From the NCBI GenBank assembly GCA_030374765.1, contig JARGXX010000013.1, positions 1,178,001-1,242,000 of the forward strand: DNA of 64,000 bases, given 5' to 3'. Below, piece after piece: positions 55,520-64,000 of the stretch. This stretch comes from Agarophyton chilense (lineage: Eukaryota; Rhodophyta; Florideophyceae; Gracilariales; Gracilariaceae). Every line of letters begins with the position of its first letter. The stretch's first letter is position 1. The translations under genes and the position numbers were made by a program. The notes beneath the pieces are model-generated. The model was not told the DNA's origin and did no database searches. It was given only the letters and a program-made list of their open reading frames with translations.

Positions 55520-56403
55520 TGTCTTTGAACGAGCGAGATGAGCGAGAGAAGGGACGATGACGAACAGCAAAACCGCTCGCTGAAGACGGAACCGCCACGC
55601 ACGATTTCAAAAATGGACTCCTCGACGCTTTTCGTAGGCACACGAACGCATTGCACCGCACAAACGAAATGAGCAGAACGCGTGTACAGCCTTTCCATGT
55701 GTTCTGCGTGTGTTGTGGAAATATGTGCCTTCAATTTATCCTCAGCATATCTACCCTTCGTATATTACACCACACGGTACAGACGTGTCTCCGCAGACAT
55801 ACTACATCCATGAAATCGAATTGGACTATGCTACGCAATTCATTCAATGGGTCCGCGGCTGTGTCGTCAGAACTACATATCTCGGGCATTATGATATCAC
55901 TGAGGGCCCCGCACGAGATAAAAGCTTTGGGGAAAGATTGCTAGAAACATAGATTACCTTCCTAAAAATCAAAGCGAGAAAGCCTCCTGCTCACGAAGCC
56001 ATGTAGAGCTGTGAGCCAGGTGTGCCTGCTGTATGCGTCATGCAGCTTTTGTTAACGGGCCACTGCCAGAGTGGCTCTGACTTGAGCATGTTCGCTTTCA
56101 CCCCGGCTCGCTTGTAATGCTTCGGCGAGCCCTCGCTCTACTTCTTCGCTCGGCTTTTGCTCCATTTCCCTACATTACACCCCAACATCCAATCATTTTA
56201 GAACGCAGTGAGGAAAAGAGGCACATGAACGGTATAAACACCCCCGTCAGTATATGGTATATTTTCTGCTATTTCTAACTCGTCGTTCGGTTTTCGTATC
56301 AAGAACACAACTGGAACAGCTGCATACATTCATTACTAAGCACCCAGGAGCAGATATAACTTATTCTGTCTCGTAACAAAAAGAGCAACGCGTTCTCTGG
56401 AAG
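55520..56403. other. Intergenic, upstream of COX5C
   Basis: A weak plus-strand frame at 55,710-55,952 has plausible composition but no start context or family. Nothing firm is seen. Confidence 0.4.
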
Positions 56404-56895
56404 ATGGCGAATAATGGGCCCGGGGCAACACCTGCACAGCTCTCGGCTGAGGCCATAACTTCCAACCAAGAAACATTAACAGAGTTAGGATGTTTACTTG
56501 GAGCCTTCAGAGATGTGTCATGTAGCATTGGCATGGACGTTCTAGCCATAACGCTTGTGCCGAAACCACCCAATGTGATCACCCCTATCCCCCAAAGACC
56601 ACCGCCACCGCTCCCGAGAAACAATGATGGTCATAGTTTAAAGCTAATATCCCTCGTACAAGACTTCACCGACAATATGTTCGACTCAGGTTATATTGTA
56701 ACACGCATCCAACTCAAGCCTGTGACGCCCCCAGGCCCAGAGGAACGAAAATCATGGGAGATCACTGTGGCGTTTGATGATGAGTATCAACATGTGATGC
56801 CGCCGTACCCATCCAGGGAACGGGAAGGTCAGACCAACTTGCTTGTTGCCACTGACGCTATAGCGACGCCACCGGGCACTGCATCCAATTCGTAG
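56404..56895 (+). CDS. Hypothetical protein, Pro-rich
   Basis: A 163-residue frame from an ATG in good context (AAGATGGCG). The N-terminal ~45 residues look helical (AQLSAEAITSNQETLTELGC). A Pro-rich stretch (PIPQRPPPPLP) follows, then a helical/strand mix (LISLVQDFTDNMFDSGYIVT) and a Ser/Thr/Pro tail. No signal peptide or membrane helix. It sits in the housekeeping gene island on the same strand as Nup98. Family not recognised. Confidence 0.5.
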   Translation: MANNGPGATPAQLSAEAITSNQETLTELGCLLGAFRDVSCSIGMDVLAITLVPKPPNVITPIPQRPPPPLPRNNDGHSLKLISLVQDFTDNMFDSGYIVTRIQLKPVTPPGPEERKSWEITVAFDDEYQHVMPPYPSREREGQTNLLVATDAIATPPGTASNS

Positions 56896-57494
56896 CGTTC
56901 TCAAATCGCGTGAATATTGCACTTTTCCAATGTTTGGTTAACAACCCATTCACCTATAGTTTGAAGTTCGACGTTGTCAAAGCATCACGTCGTGTGAGGA
57001 GTTGAAGTCCCTCCACGGCAAGATCATCTTGGCGACGATGCTTTTGCGCTTGTGGGGGAAGGGCCGTGGGGTGCCTTCGCGACGGTGAGCACCAAAGAGG
57101 AAGACTTCACACGGACAATGTTCCTGTAGACGCGTTTGACGTGGATGAATTAGATATGGATGGATAGCTAGTCTCTAGAGATGTGGCCCTGCCGAGCTCG
57201 TACTCGGCTTTGGTGGTGCACAGGCAACGCGCCACATCACGAAGCTCACGTGTGCCCGTTTTGCGTCGGGTGCGTGATCCAAGAGATTCGATTTTAATTG
57301 CAATTTTGCGATCGCTCTCGAATCCATGCGTTTGGCTCGCCCATGTTACCAGCCCGGTAATAGCTTTGCAACAGTGTTCGTATATGTATTAAAAAAGGGC
57401 CTCAAGGTGAAGTAGCGGAAGCCAGCATTCTAATTTGCGACACCTGCAGTTCGGCCTGCCATCGCCCGCTCAACCCATCTCGCACGACAACGAA
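56896..57494. other. Intergenic, 5' flank of NUP98
   Basis: A plus-strand stretch at 57,005-57,168 reads partly like coding sequence (GDDAFALVGEGPWGAFATVS, then in another frame NVPVDAFDVDELDMDG), perhaps the 3' remnant of a gene or an undetected small exon pair. Otherwise empty. Confidence 0.4.
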
Positions 57495-60266
57495 ATGGCG
57501 TTTGGTGGCTCGGGATTCGGCGGAAATCTCTTTGGAAACACACAGTCAGCGTTCGGTACACCGGCCCCAGTGTTTGGACAGTCTTCCTCCTTTGGAGCCT
57601 CTTCATCGGGCTTCGGCGCGGCAAGCTCCGGCTTCGGAGCATTCGCTCAGCCCCAGTCACAATCGCCTTGGGGCACTGGTACGGTTCCTACATTTGGTCA
57701 ACAAAATGTTTTCCAACAACAACCTGTTGGAAATCCACAGAGCACGCGAGCAGTCAAGTGGCAAGTTTCTCAGTTACAAGACAGTAATTCTAGTGATCCG
57801 TCTCGCTTCCATTCCATAAGCGCCATGAACCAGTTTCAACAATACACCGTTGAAGAGCTGCGAGTGAGCGACTACGCCCGTGGTGACAAAGGAGGCCCAC
57901 AGTCGGGATTTGGGGCCCCGTCCGGTATGGAGGGTAGTAGTTTCGGTAGTTCTGGGTTTGGCCAGTCTGCACCTGGGTTTGGAGGAGCTGCCAACACTTT
58001 CGGCTCCTCGTCGCAATCATTATTTGGGAATACTACTGGCTTTGGCGGTAGCAACACTTTGTTTGGCCAGACACAGCAGCAGCAACAAGCGACGGGGTTT
58101 GGTAGCTTTGGACAGGCACAGTCCGGTTTTGGTCAACAACCATCCGGGTTTGGTCAGTCATCAAGCGGATTTGGTGCTTCCAGTGGCGGCGTCTTTGGAG
58201 CAGCTGTATTTGGAGGCAATACAGGCTTTGGCCAAACGGCAGCGCAATCTACAGGTTTCGGATCTGGCTTTGGAAATCCAGGGGGGACCGGATTCGGCGC
58301 GGCTTCAGCTAGTGGTTTCGGGTCACAAGGATCCGCTCCATCAGGATTTGGTGCTTCAGGATTTGGTGCGTCATCCCAATCTCTTTTTGGCGGGGGAGGT
58401 CAACAAACCGGGGGTGTATTCGGAACCCAGCAAACAGGCACGTCATTGTTCGGACAACAGTCTGGTGCAGCAGGATTCGGCGCTCCAACTCAGAGCGCCC
58501 CCAGTCTGTTCGGAGCGCAGTCTTCGGGGGGCTCCTTGTTTGGCGGCCAGCAACAGACCGCGGGTGGTTTATTCGGCAGTGGCCAATCATCTGCCCCTGG
58601 CCTGTTCGGGGGAACACAGCAATCGAGTGGTGGTCTTTTTGGAGGTCAGCAAGGCGCTACTGGTCAGTTCGGAGCATCTTCAGGTGCCTTTGGGGGATCT
58701 AACCTTTTTGGAGGTAGTTCCCAACCATCTACCTCTCTTTTCGGTGGCTCAGGGCTTGGTTCCACGCCAAGTGGGGGTCTTTTCGGCTCGGGATCGAGCG
58801 GATCCTCGCTATTCGGAAACACGGGCGGTGGCTTGTTCGGCTCAGGCACAGGAACCGGCTTTGGTGCGCCGTCGTCAAACCTTTTCGGGACACAACCTTC
58901 AGGTTCTCTCTTCGGAAATACTGGTTCCGGCTTCGGGACGACTGGATCAATGTTTGGCAGTGGGTCTAGTTTTGGGAGTTTTGGATTTGGTAGTCAACAG
59001 CAACCACAGGCGCAGCAACAGCAAGGTCCTTTGGAAGCATCGCTCACAAGCAACCCATTTGGCTATTCAAACCTGTTCGCGAACATACCCAAGGACAACT
59101 CTGTGACATTGCTGCCGTTAGGGTCCTCTCAGTCTCAAGATACACAAGGAAAAACGGTGAGTGTGGTTGTGGGACCAATTGGTGGCCTATCGAGACGTTC
59201 TCGCGTTGGTGATGAGCACCAGACGCGCCTCCCGAACGGATCGAGAATCACAACTGACTCATGGTACAGACCTCGAGCTCGACCGTGGTCCCGTAATGGT
59301 ACCCTCTTTGACTTAGATGACATGATGCGCGGAAAAGACCATGCTCGAGACTTCGTTACACCATGGCGGACCGAGGAGCAGCGCGTAAGAGCTAGAAACC
59401 TGAAGAAACTTGTCATTGAGCCCATTGAAGAAGATCCGATTTTGAGGGGGCCTGACCAAAACGCAGGCGTTAGTATTCGTCGGAAAGTAAGATCCGACGA
59501 CGAGACTTCTGCACCACCGCGACAAACTGAATATCGTCTTCAAAGATCACAGCCATCTTTGATCAAGAATATGGCCGAGGCATTTCAACACGAAGTCCAA
59601 GATGACAAGGAAGAAACCGTTGTTGAAGCTGATGAATTTGTGTCAGTTGAATTTCCTAAAAAAGATGAACAATTCGACCGGACGGAACATGATGTAAAGA
59701 AGGAAGGAGAAGTTCTCGAATCTTCACGATTAGTTCCGTACAGTGAGCTTTATCGGAATCAGTTTTCCAACGAAAGACGAAAACCGAATAACGATGAAAC
59801 CCCTCACACTGATGTTGGCAGCAAGATAAACATTGTCCCAGTATGCAGAAGACCGAATTATGTAACTGTCCCTAGTATGGATGAGTTGGGAAATATGTCT
59901 GAAGAAGAGTTGAGTCACGTTGAAGGCTTCGCCATCTACAGAGAAAATGTTGGAGATGTGCGGTGGGAGACCCCCGTGGACATCAGAGGGTTGAATTTGG
60001 ATGAGATTGTAAGCATAGAGCCGGGAACTGTGACGATTTATCCGAGCAACGATGCAGTTCCTCAACCGGGAGAGGAACTGAATAAACCGGCAATCGTCAG
60101 GATGCATGGTGTTTGGAAGAAAAAGGGGGGCGTGGTGCAAAAGGATGCACAGTCTGTTGCAAAAATGGTGAGGAACCTGAAGCACCATTGTGATAGAGAA
60201 GGTCTACAGTTTCGGGGTTATGATGTAGGAACAGGGACATGGAGTTTTCGAGCTCAACGATTTTAA
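57495..60266 (+). CDS. NUP98: Nup98-type FG nucleoporin without a Nup96 part
   Basis: A nuclear pore component forming the FG permeability barrier and a docking site for export factors. The 923-residue protein starts MAFGGSGFGG. FG/GLFG repeats fill ~1-520. They are interrupted near 103-132 by a GLEBS-like Rae1/Gle2-binding motif (FHSISAMNQFQQYTVEELRV then SDYARGDKGG). A charged, disordered linker follows. The last ~140 residues are the Nup98 autoproteolytic fold (PNYVTVPSMDELGNMSEEEL ... GFAIYRENVGDVRWETPVDI ... VRMHGVWKKKGG). The chain ends GTWSFRAQRF and then a stop, exactly where other Nup98-96 precursors have His-Phe/Ser and are cut. Intronless. The start is the ATG at 57495, preceded by in-frame codons without another ATG. 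Confidence 0.93.
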   Translation: MAFGGSGFGGNLFGNTQSAFGTPAPVFGQSSSFGASSSGFGAASSGFGAFAQPQSQSPWGTGTVPTFGQQNVFQQQPVGNPQSTRAVKWQVSQLQDSNSSDPSRFHSISAMNQFQQYTVEELRVSDYARGDKGGPQSGFGAPSGMEGSSFGSSGFGQSAPGFGGAANTFGSSSQSLFGNTTGFGGSNTLFGQTQQQQQATGFGSFGQAQSGFGQQPSGFGQSSSGFGASSGGVFGAAVFGGNTGFGQTAAQSTGFGSGFGNPGGTGFGAASASGFGSQGSAPSGFGASGFGASSQSLFGGGGQQTGGVFGTQQTGTSLFGQQSGAAGFGAPTQSAPSLFGAQSSGGSLFGGQQQTAGGLFGSGQSSAPGLFGGTQQSSGGLFGGQQGATGQFGASSGAFGGSNLFGGSSQPSTSLFGGSGLGSTPSGGLFGSGSSGSSLFGNTGGGLFGSGTGTGFGAPSSNLFGTQPSGSLFGNTGSGFGTTGSMFGSGSSFGSFGFGSQQQPQAQQQQGPLEASLTSNPFGYSNLFANIPKDNSVTLLPLGSSQSQDTQGKTVSVVVGPIGGLSRRSRVGDEHQTRLPNGSRITTDSWYRPRARPWSRNGTLFDLDDMMRGKDHARDFVTPWRTEEQRVRARNLKKLVIEPIEEDPILRGPDQNAGVSIRRKVRSDDETSAPPRQTEYRLQRSQPSLIKNMAEAFQHEVQDDKEETVVEADEFVSVEFPKKDEQFDRTEHDVKKEGEVLESSRLVPYSELYRNQFSNERRKPNNDETPHTDVGSKINIVPVCRRPNYVTVPSMDELGNMSEEELSHVEGFAIYRENVGDVRWETPVDIRGLNLDEIVSIEPGTVTIYPSNDAVPQPGEELNKPAIVRMHGVWKKKGGVVQKDAQSVAKMVRNLKHHCDREGLQFRGYDVGTGTWSFRAQRF

Positions 60267-60607
60267 CCCGGAATAAACCCGATGACTGTTAATTATCCAC
60301 ATGTTCCCAGATTTCATTCAATATGTAGTTGAGAATCATGTACCTGTGTAATCGTGAAGAAATAATTTGTTCTCCTGGACAAACGATGCACGTGTCACTG
60401 CTCCATCGTGGATCACGACGCAACACCCTAAAGACATGCTCTTGCCGATATGCTTCCGATGTCGAAGAGCAAAATTAAGGAGCACATTCCTTGTATGATA
60501 AATCGGTTGTTCTGAAGAGATTCGCTTGAATTTCGAAGTTTGTACTCCTATGCTTTAAGCGTGGTTCTAGACTTGGAGGAAGTCACCCAACTTCCAGACA
60601 CGATTCA
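60267..60607. other. Intergenic between NUP98 and GT29 gene
   Basis: 3' flank of NUP98 and promoter of the following gene on the same strand. No other feature seen. Confidence 0.5.
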
Positions 60608-61651
60608 ATGGCTTTGATGAATCTCATGCCGCTTCATACGTTTGGAACATTATTCATTTGTCAACGGACTCGTAGGAAATCATGCGGAACTACTGCTTCA
60701 GTCACAACTCTGATAATTTTCATGGCGAGCTGGATCGTGTTTTACAGAAAACTCTTTCTCCATCCATATTCCGTGCCTGTAATTACATGGACTGTTGTTC
60801 AAGTCGAAAAATGTGTTCAAAATAAGTGTTTAGAGAAACCACCGTTGAACAGATTGATTTCCAAACAAGAAGCGGAAGAAGCAACAGCTCTCATCACATC
60901 GTTTATCGGCAAGGAACACATATCGAAGGGTGTCCCTGGTATCTTTCAGGGATCAAAACCCGCAATCTGCGCTGTTATCGGCGGTGCCCCCATTTCGAAA
61001 CAGAGTGGTACTGCAGAACAAGAAAAACTGGTTGAGAAGGCAGATGTAATCATACGCTTCAACGTTCGATACCCTTCCTTTATGAGGTCGGAGGGGAGTA
61101 GTGCTGCGCTGGGATCCAGAACAGATTTACTGCTTGTTCAAAGGAGCGCATTGCATTCGTTGAAGAGATTTGTGCACGGATGGGGACAAGGAAACGCTAC
61201 ACTGGGGAATGAGCGACGCAAAGCGATGGATCATTTTCAGAGAGAAGCGCCGGTTGTTGTTTATCGACATGAATGCCCAGGGCGTTTCCGCTCTTGCGTG
61301 ATGGGATGGGAAGCATTCGGCGATTCGGTGGTAAAATCCATAAGCCACATGCATTTGCTTCACCCGGACATAGAGGCTACCGCATACAAGCTGTTAGAGA
61401 AGCGCAAGGAAAATGCTGGGCTTTCGGTGCCAACGACGGGCATGATAGGGATAGTGATGGCGTTACGCTGTTGTGAGAGAGTGCATATTTTTGCAATGAA
61501 TGGGTCAATTGGTGGAAATGCTGTTGCAAACAGCGAACCAGTGTGGCGGGGACATGACCTGCGAGCGGAACGCTTGTTCATACGGGCTTTGGAGAGCTGT
61601 GCCCCTGGGAATGACCGAGATTATTGCGGCAGAGCGAAGATCTTCTCCTAG
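60608..61651 (+). CDS. Sialyltransferase-like glycosyltransferase (GT29)
   Basis: A 347-residue type II membrane protein of the Golgi type: short N-terminal tail, one membrane helix (~31-46, SVTTLIIFMASWIVFY), stem, catalytic domain. GT29 sialylmotifs are present: L (~121-175; CAVIGGAPISKQSGT ... ADVIIRFN ... LGSRTD), S (~274-298; VPTTGMIGIVMALRCCERVH) and the VS-type H-x4-E (His316, Glu321). The Cys pair expected between the L and S motifs is plausible (Cys121 and Cys289). GT29 enzymes transfer sialic acid from CMP-sialic acid; in algae and plants, relatives may use CMP-Kdo or related sugars, so the donor is uncertain. Start at the ATG at 60608. Confidence 0.85.
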   Translation: MALMNLMPLHTFGTLFICQRTRRKSCGTTASVTTLIIFMASWIVFYRKLFLHPYSVPVITWTVVQVEKCVQNKCLEKPPLNRLISKQEAEEATALITSFIGKEHISKGVPGIFQGSKPAICAVIGGAPISKQSGTAEQEKLVEKADVIIRFNVRYPSFMRSEGSSAALGSRTDLLLVQRSALHSLKRFVHGWGQGNATLGNERRKAMDHFQREAPVVVYRHECPGRFRSCVMGWEAFGDSVVKSISHMHLLHPDIEATAYKLLEKRKENAGLSVPTTGMIGIVMALRCCERVHIFAMNGSIGGNAVANSEPVWRGHDLRAERLFIRALESCAPGNDRDYCGRAKIFS

Positions 61652-62084
61652 CTAGAGAACAGGCGTATATGGATTGCGCTGTCGAGCACGGCGTACAAGA
61701 TTCCCTTCGTATTTGTGTAATAAATACCGTCTGAAACGTTGTGCGCGATGGCGGTGTGCATCGGCTGTAAAAAAATCTGCGTGGCAGAGATTGATCATTC
61801 CGACAGAGCGCTCATGGCACCGTCGCCGTCGCGGGTAGATAATACTTGCCACACAGCTGCAGCCGTGAGCCAACCATTGTGACACATGACGAATCGCCAC
61901 GTCACGCAGTCCAAAAACAACCCCCCACACTCCAGGGCCAACCGCCGCGAGTGGCATCTCCCTCCTCCACCCCCATCCACTCGCCATCCACTCCCGCGCT
62001 CCCCCTCCCCCCTTCTTTCCTTGTCCTCGCCGCCCATCTCCCTTCGCCGTTCGCGAGTATCCGCGCCAAATTCCGCGCAATAAC
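61652..62084. promoter_or_regulatory. Promoter and C-rich leader of the dehydrogenase gene
   Basis: Contains a long C-rich pyrimidine stretch on the coding strand (about 61,965-62,050) ending ~35 nt before the ATG. The opposite-strand frames here are composition artefacts. Confidence 0.4.
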
Positions 62085-63377
62085 ATGGATGACACCCCCG
62101 TCAAACACGTACAAATTCCGCCTTTGGCCGACCGACAGCCTTCCAACCCCTTTTTTCAACCGCCGCAACCCACTCATCTTGACCCCTCCGCCGTTGGCGC
62201 CGCGCACATATCTCTTTCACAGTATGAGCAAACTCTGTTTCAACTTCAGTCTTCGTACTTCGGAAGCGACGCCACAATACTCGGCGCTCAGACTCAAATA
62301 TCTCCGCAAATTCCCGCCCAAATCCCCATACCACAAAAACAGCGACCACTTAGGTTCATGCTCTTCTCTGCACTTCCGTACGAAATTGAAGCGTTCCAGT
62401 CGGAGATCAAATTAGCCGGTGCTTCAGGCTTCATCGAGATGATCCCCATCCAAAGTGCGCTGGAGGACGCCACCGCCTCGCTAGCACTGGGCGCACAGGT
62501 GGTGTGTCTGTTTGCCACTGATAGAGTGCACAAGAACATGTTACTTGCGCTCAAGGCCTGTGGCGTTGAAGTTTTGGCGTTTCGTTACTCCGGAGTGAGA
62601 GCATTTCTTGATGAATTCGCTTTTGAGGTCGGCATTCGAATAGCTAGACCACCGGCACATTCCCCGACGAGCGTTGCAGAGTACACCATATCGCTGCTCA
62701 TGACACTCAATCGAAGGATTCACATTGCGCACAACCGTGTCCGCGACGGCAACTTCCGTCTGCACGGACTGATGGGTTTCGAGCTCTCAGGGAAGACCGT
62801 GGGTATTATAGGCACGGGCCAAGTTGGTCGCCGCGTTGCGCAAATTCTCAGCGGCTTTGGTTGTCGGATTTTGGCGTTTGACTTGATTGAGTCGAAAGAA
62901 GTGTTGGCGAATGGAGGTCGATATGTGTCGCTGAAGAAGCTCTTGGAAAGCTCGCATATTCTTTCATTGCATGCTCCGCTTATGGCCGCAACGCGACACA
63001 TGATCAGTGCGAAAGCGCTCGAATCTTGTAAGAGGGGCGTGCTAATTGTGAACACAGCCCGTGGCGCTCTAGTTGACATTTCTGCCGTTATTGATGGGTT
63101 GAGAAGTGGTCAAGTAGGAGGTCTCGCCATGGATGTTTACGAGGGAGAGACTTCCATGTTTTTCAGGGATCAAACCGGTGACGTTGTTGACATGAATCTC
63201 CAGGTGTTAAAGTCTATGCCCAATGTGCTTTTGACGGGTCATCAGTCTGCGCTAACCAGAGAGGCTATCACTTCAGTGGCTAGGAATTTGGTGAGATGTC
63301 TGATACAGTTTAGGATGGGAGTGGAAATGGACTTTGAAGTAAAGCCGGAGGTTGATCCTCCCCAGGGGCTTACTTGA
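62085..63377 (+). CDS. D-2-hydroxyacid dehydrogenase, LdhA/D-lactate dehydrogenase type
   Basis: NAD-dependent interconversion of a 2-keto acid and a D-2-hydroxy acid, probably pyruvate and D-lactate. Of 430 residues, ~89-430 are the enzyme. Rossmann motif GTGQVG is at 243-248, catalytic Arg326 in NTARGALVD, Glu355 in DVYEGE, and His386 in LTGHQSALTREA; spacing matches the R-E-H triad of the family. The segment FFRDQTGDVVDMNLQVLKSM is typical of bacterial-type LdhA. The first ~85 residues are a Pro/Gln-rich extension not present in bacterial enzymes and lack a clear targeting signal. The start is the ATG at 62085 after the C-rich leader. Intronless. Confidence 0.9.
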   Translation: MDDTPVKHVQIPPLADRQPSNPFFQPPQPTHLDPSAVGAAHISLSQYEQTLFQLQSSYFGSDATILGAQTQISPQIPAQIPIPQKQRPLRFMLFSALPYEIEAFQSEIKLAGASGFIEMIPIQSALEDATASLALGAQVVCLFATDRVHKNMLLALKACGVEVLAFRYSGVRAFLDEFAFEVGIRIARPPAHSPTSVAEYTISLLMTLNRRIHIAHNRVRDGNFRLHGLMGFELSGKTVGIIGTGQVGRRVAQILSGFGCRILAFDLIESKEVLANGGRYVSLKKLLESSHILSLHAPLMAATRHMISAKALESCKRGVLIVNTARGALVDISAVIDGLRSGQVGGLAMDVYEGETSMFFRDQTGDVVDMNLQVLKSMPNVLLTGHQSALTREAITSVARNLVRCLIQFRMGVEMDFEVKPEVDPPQGLT

Positions 63378-63599
63378 CCTTACGCAGAGGCACCAGTTGG
63401 CACTAATTTATTGGAATAAGGTGTGAATAGAGGTGAATTGACCGAGAAAATGAGAGGATGGGCATGCCAGTTGAAGAAAGAGGAAGATGGTTGTACTAAT
63501 ACATGATGAGAAGGGGGATGAGCTGGGGAGGGGTAGATATGGATGAATACCGGTAGCGAGATTTGGAGTTTTGTAGGCGCAAGTGCAGCGACAAGGCGA

Positions 63600-63899
63600 T
63601 CAGAGCTTTCGCAGAACTTGGAGCTGTGTTTTGGCTAGCGGTTTTTCGTTGGTGACGCGCCTTTTGGACGGGGGGCGCGCTGCTTGGTCTCCATTGGTAC
63701 GGAGCTGCTGGAGCGTTTTCTCCACGACTTGTGCGGCTCGCGCAAAAGAGGATGACGCAGAGTAGTTCGGCTTGGGCGCGGATCGCACCCGTCTCTTTCG
63801 AGAGCGCGAAATAGTGGATGTGGGCTTTGTGAGCGAGGACAGGCGTTTTTTCAAAGAAGAAGCGACGGCGGCGCTGTGGCGATGCTCGGTGTGTTTCAT
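63600..63899 (-). CDS. Hypothetical small basic protein
   Basis: A 99-residue frame from an ATG at 63899, very rich in Lys, Arg, Ser and Ala (MKHTEHRHSAAVASSLKKRL ... SRSRKRRVRSAPKPN ... TNGDQAARPPSKRR). A TATA-like TTTATATG lies ~70 nt upstream at about 63969-63976. It is convergent with the dehydrogenase gene. Composition suggests a nucleic-acid-binding or ribosomal-associated protein, but no family is recognised. An overlapping frame on the same strand is less likely. Confidence 0.45.
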   Translation of the reverse strand: MKHTEHRHSAAVASSLKKRLSSLTKPTSTISRSRKRRVRSAPKPNYSASSSFARAAQVVEKTLQQLRTNGDQAARPPSKRRVTNEKPLAKTQLQVLRKL

Positions 63900-64000
63900 G
63901 GTGGATTGATGCAAGGCGGACAAGGGGAAGAGGAAAGTGACGTGAGAGGAGCGCGCGCGAATGTGTGCATATAAACACGCGATTTATTTGCCTTTGGTTG

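Noticed and set aside
57880..59106. 408-codon second frame within NUP98
   Set aside because: Shadow of the FG-repeat coding sequence, generated by its repetitive composition.
1..64000. CRISPR arrays, bacterial operons, rRNA genes
   Set aside because: No regularly spaced identical repeats, no ribosome-binding sites or operon structure, and no rRNA-like sequence; all recognised genes are eukaryotic.

Overview
This window looks like nuclear DNA of an intron-poor, gene-compact photosynthetic eukaryote, most likely a red alga of the florideophyte (Chondrus-like) type. Directly visible support: eukaryotic cytosolic, nuclear-pore and cell-cycle genes (RPS29, Nup98, Cdc6, Gpn1), almost all uninterrupted by introns; a plant-type COX5C; a starch-binding CBM48 module; a possible plastid-targeted ankyrin protein; and clusters of genes separated by long blocks of decayed transposons. 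The species assignment is inference.

Layout. (1) 1-11.1 kb is a gene island: a LINE 3' remnant, then an inositol polyphosphate kinase (-) divergent from a PH-domain protein kinase (+), RPS29 (+), an ankyrin protein (-) and a Cdc6-type ATPase (-). (2) 11.1-49.2 kb is a transposon zone. It holds a palindromic element near 11.6 kb and a full-length Ty3/gypsy chromovirus at 16,090-24,958 flanked by a perfect 5-bp target duplication. That element sits inside older sequence that continues into a second, truncated gypsy element (25-30.5 kb), whose pol is on the minus strand and which carries a long plus-strand reading frame behind it. Further right are relics of Tc1/mariner, Tigger/pogo, MULE and PIF/Harbinger transposases, a solo LTR (target duplication AAGTT) that splits an old reading frame, and a broken unidentified gene at 45-46.4 kb. 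(3) 49.8-64 kb is a second gene island: Gpn1 GTPase, a CBM48-TPR protein, a COX5C gene split by an 89-nt intron, Nup98, a GT29 sialyltransferase-like enzyme, an LdhA-type D-2-hydroxyacid dehydrogenase and a few hypothetical genes.

The host genes are mostly unrelated housekeeping functions: translation, replication licensing, RNA polymerase import, nuclear pore, respiration, inositol phosphate and kinase signalling, and possibly starch-associated and glycosylation functions. They form no operon-like system. The most unusual items are the gypsy element with an opposed reading frame downstream of its chromodomain, the CBM48-TPR fusion, and a Nup98 that ends exactly where other eukaryotes cut Nup98 from Nup96. 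All calls come from reading translations by eye; no database search was run.
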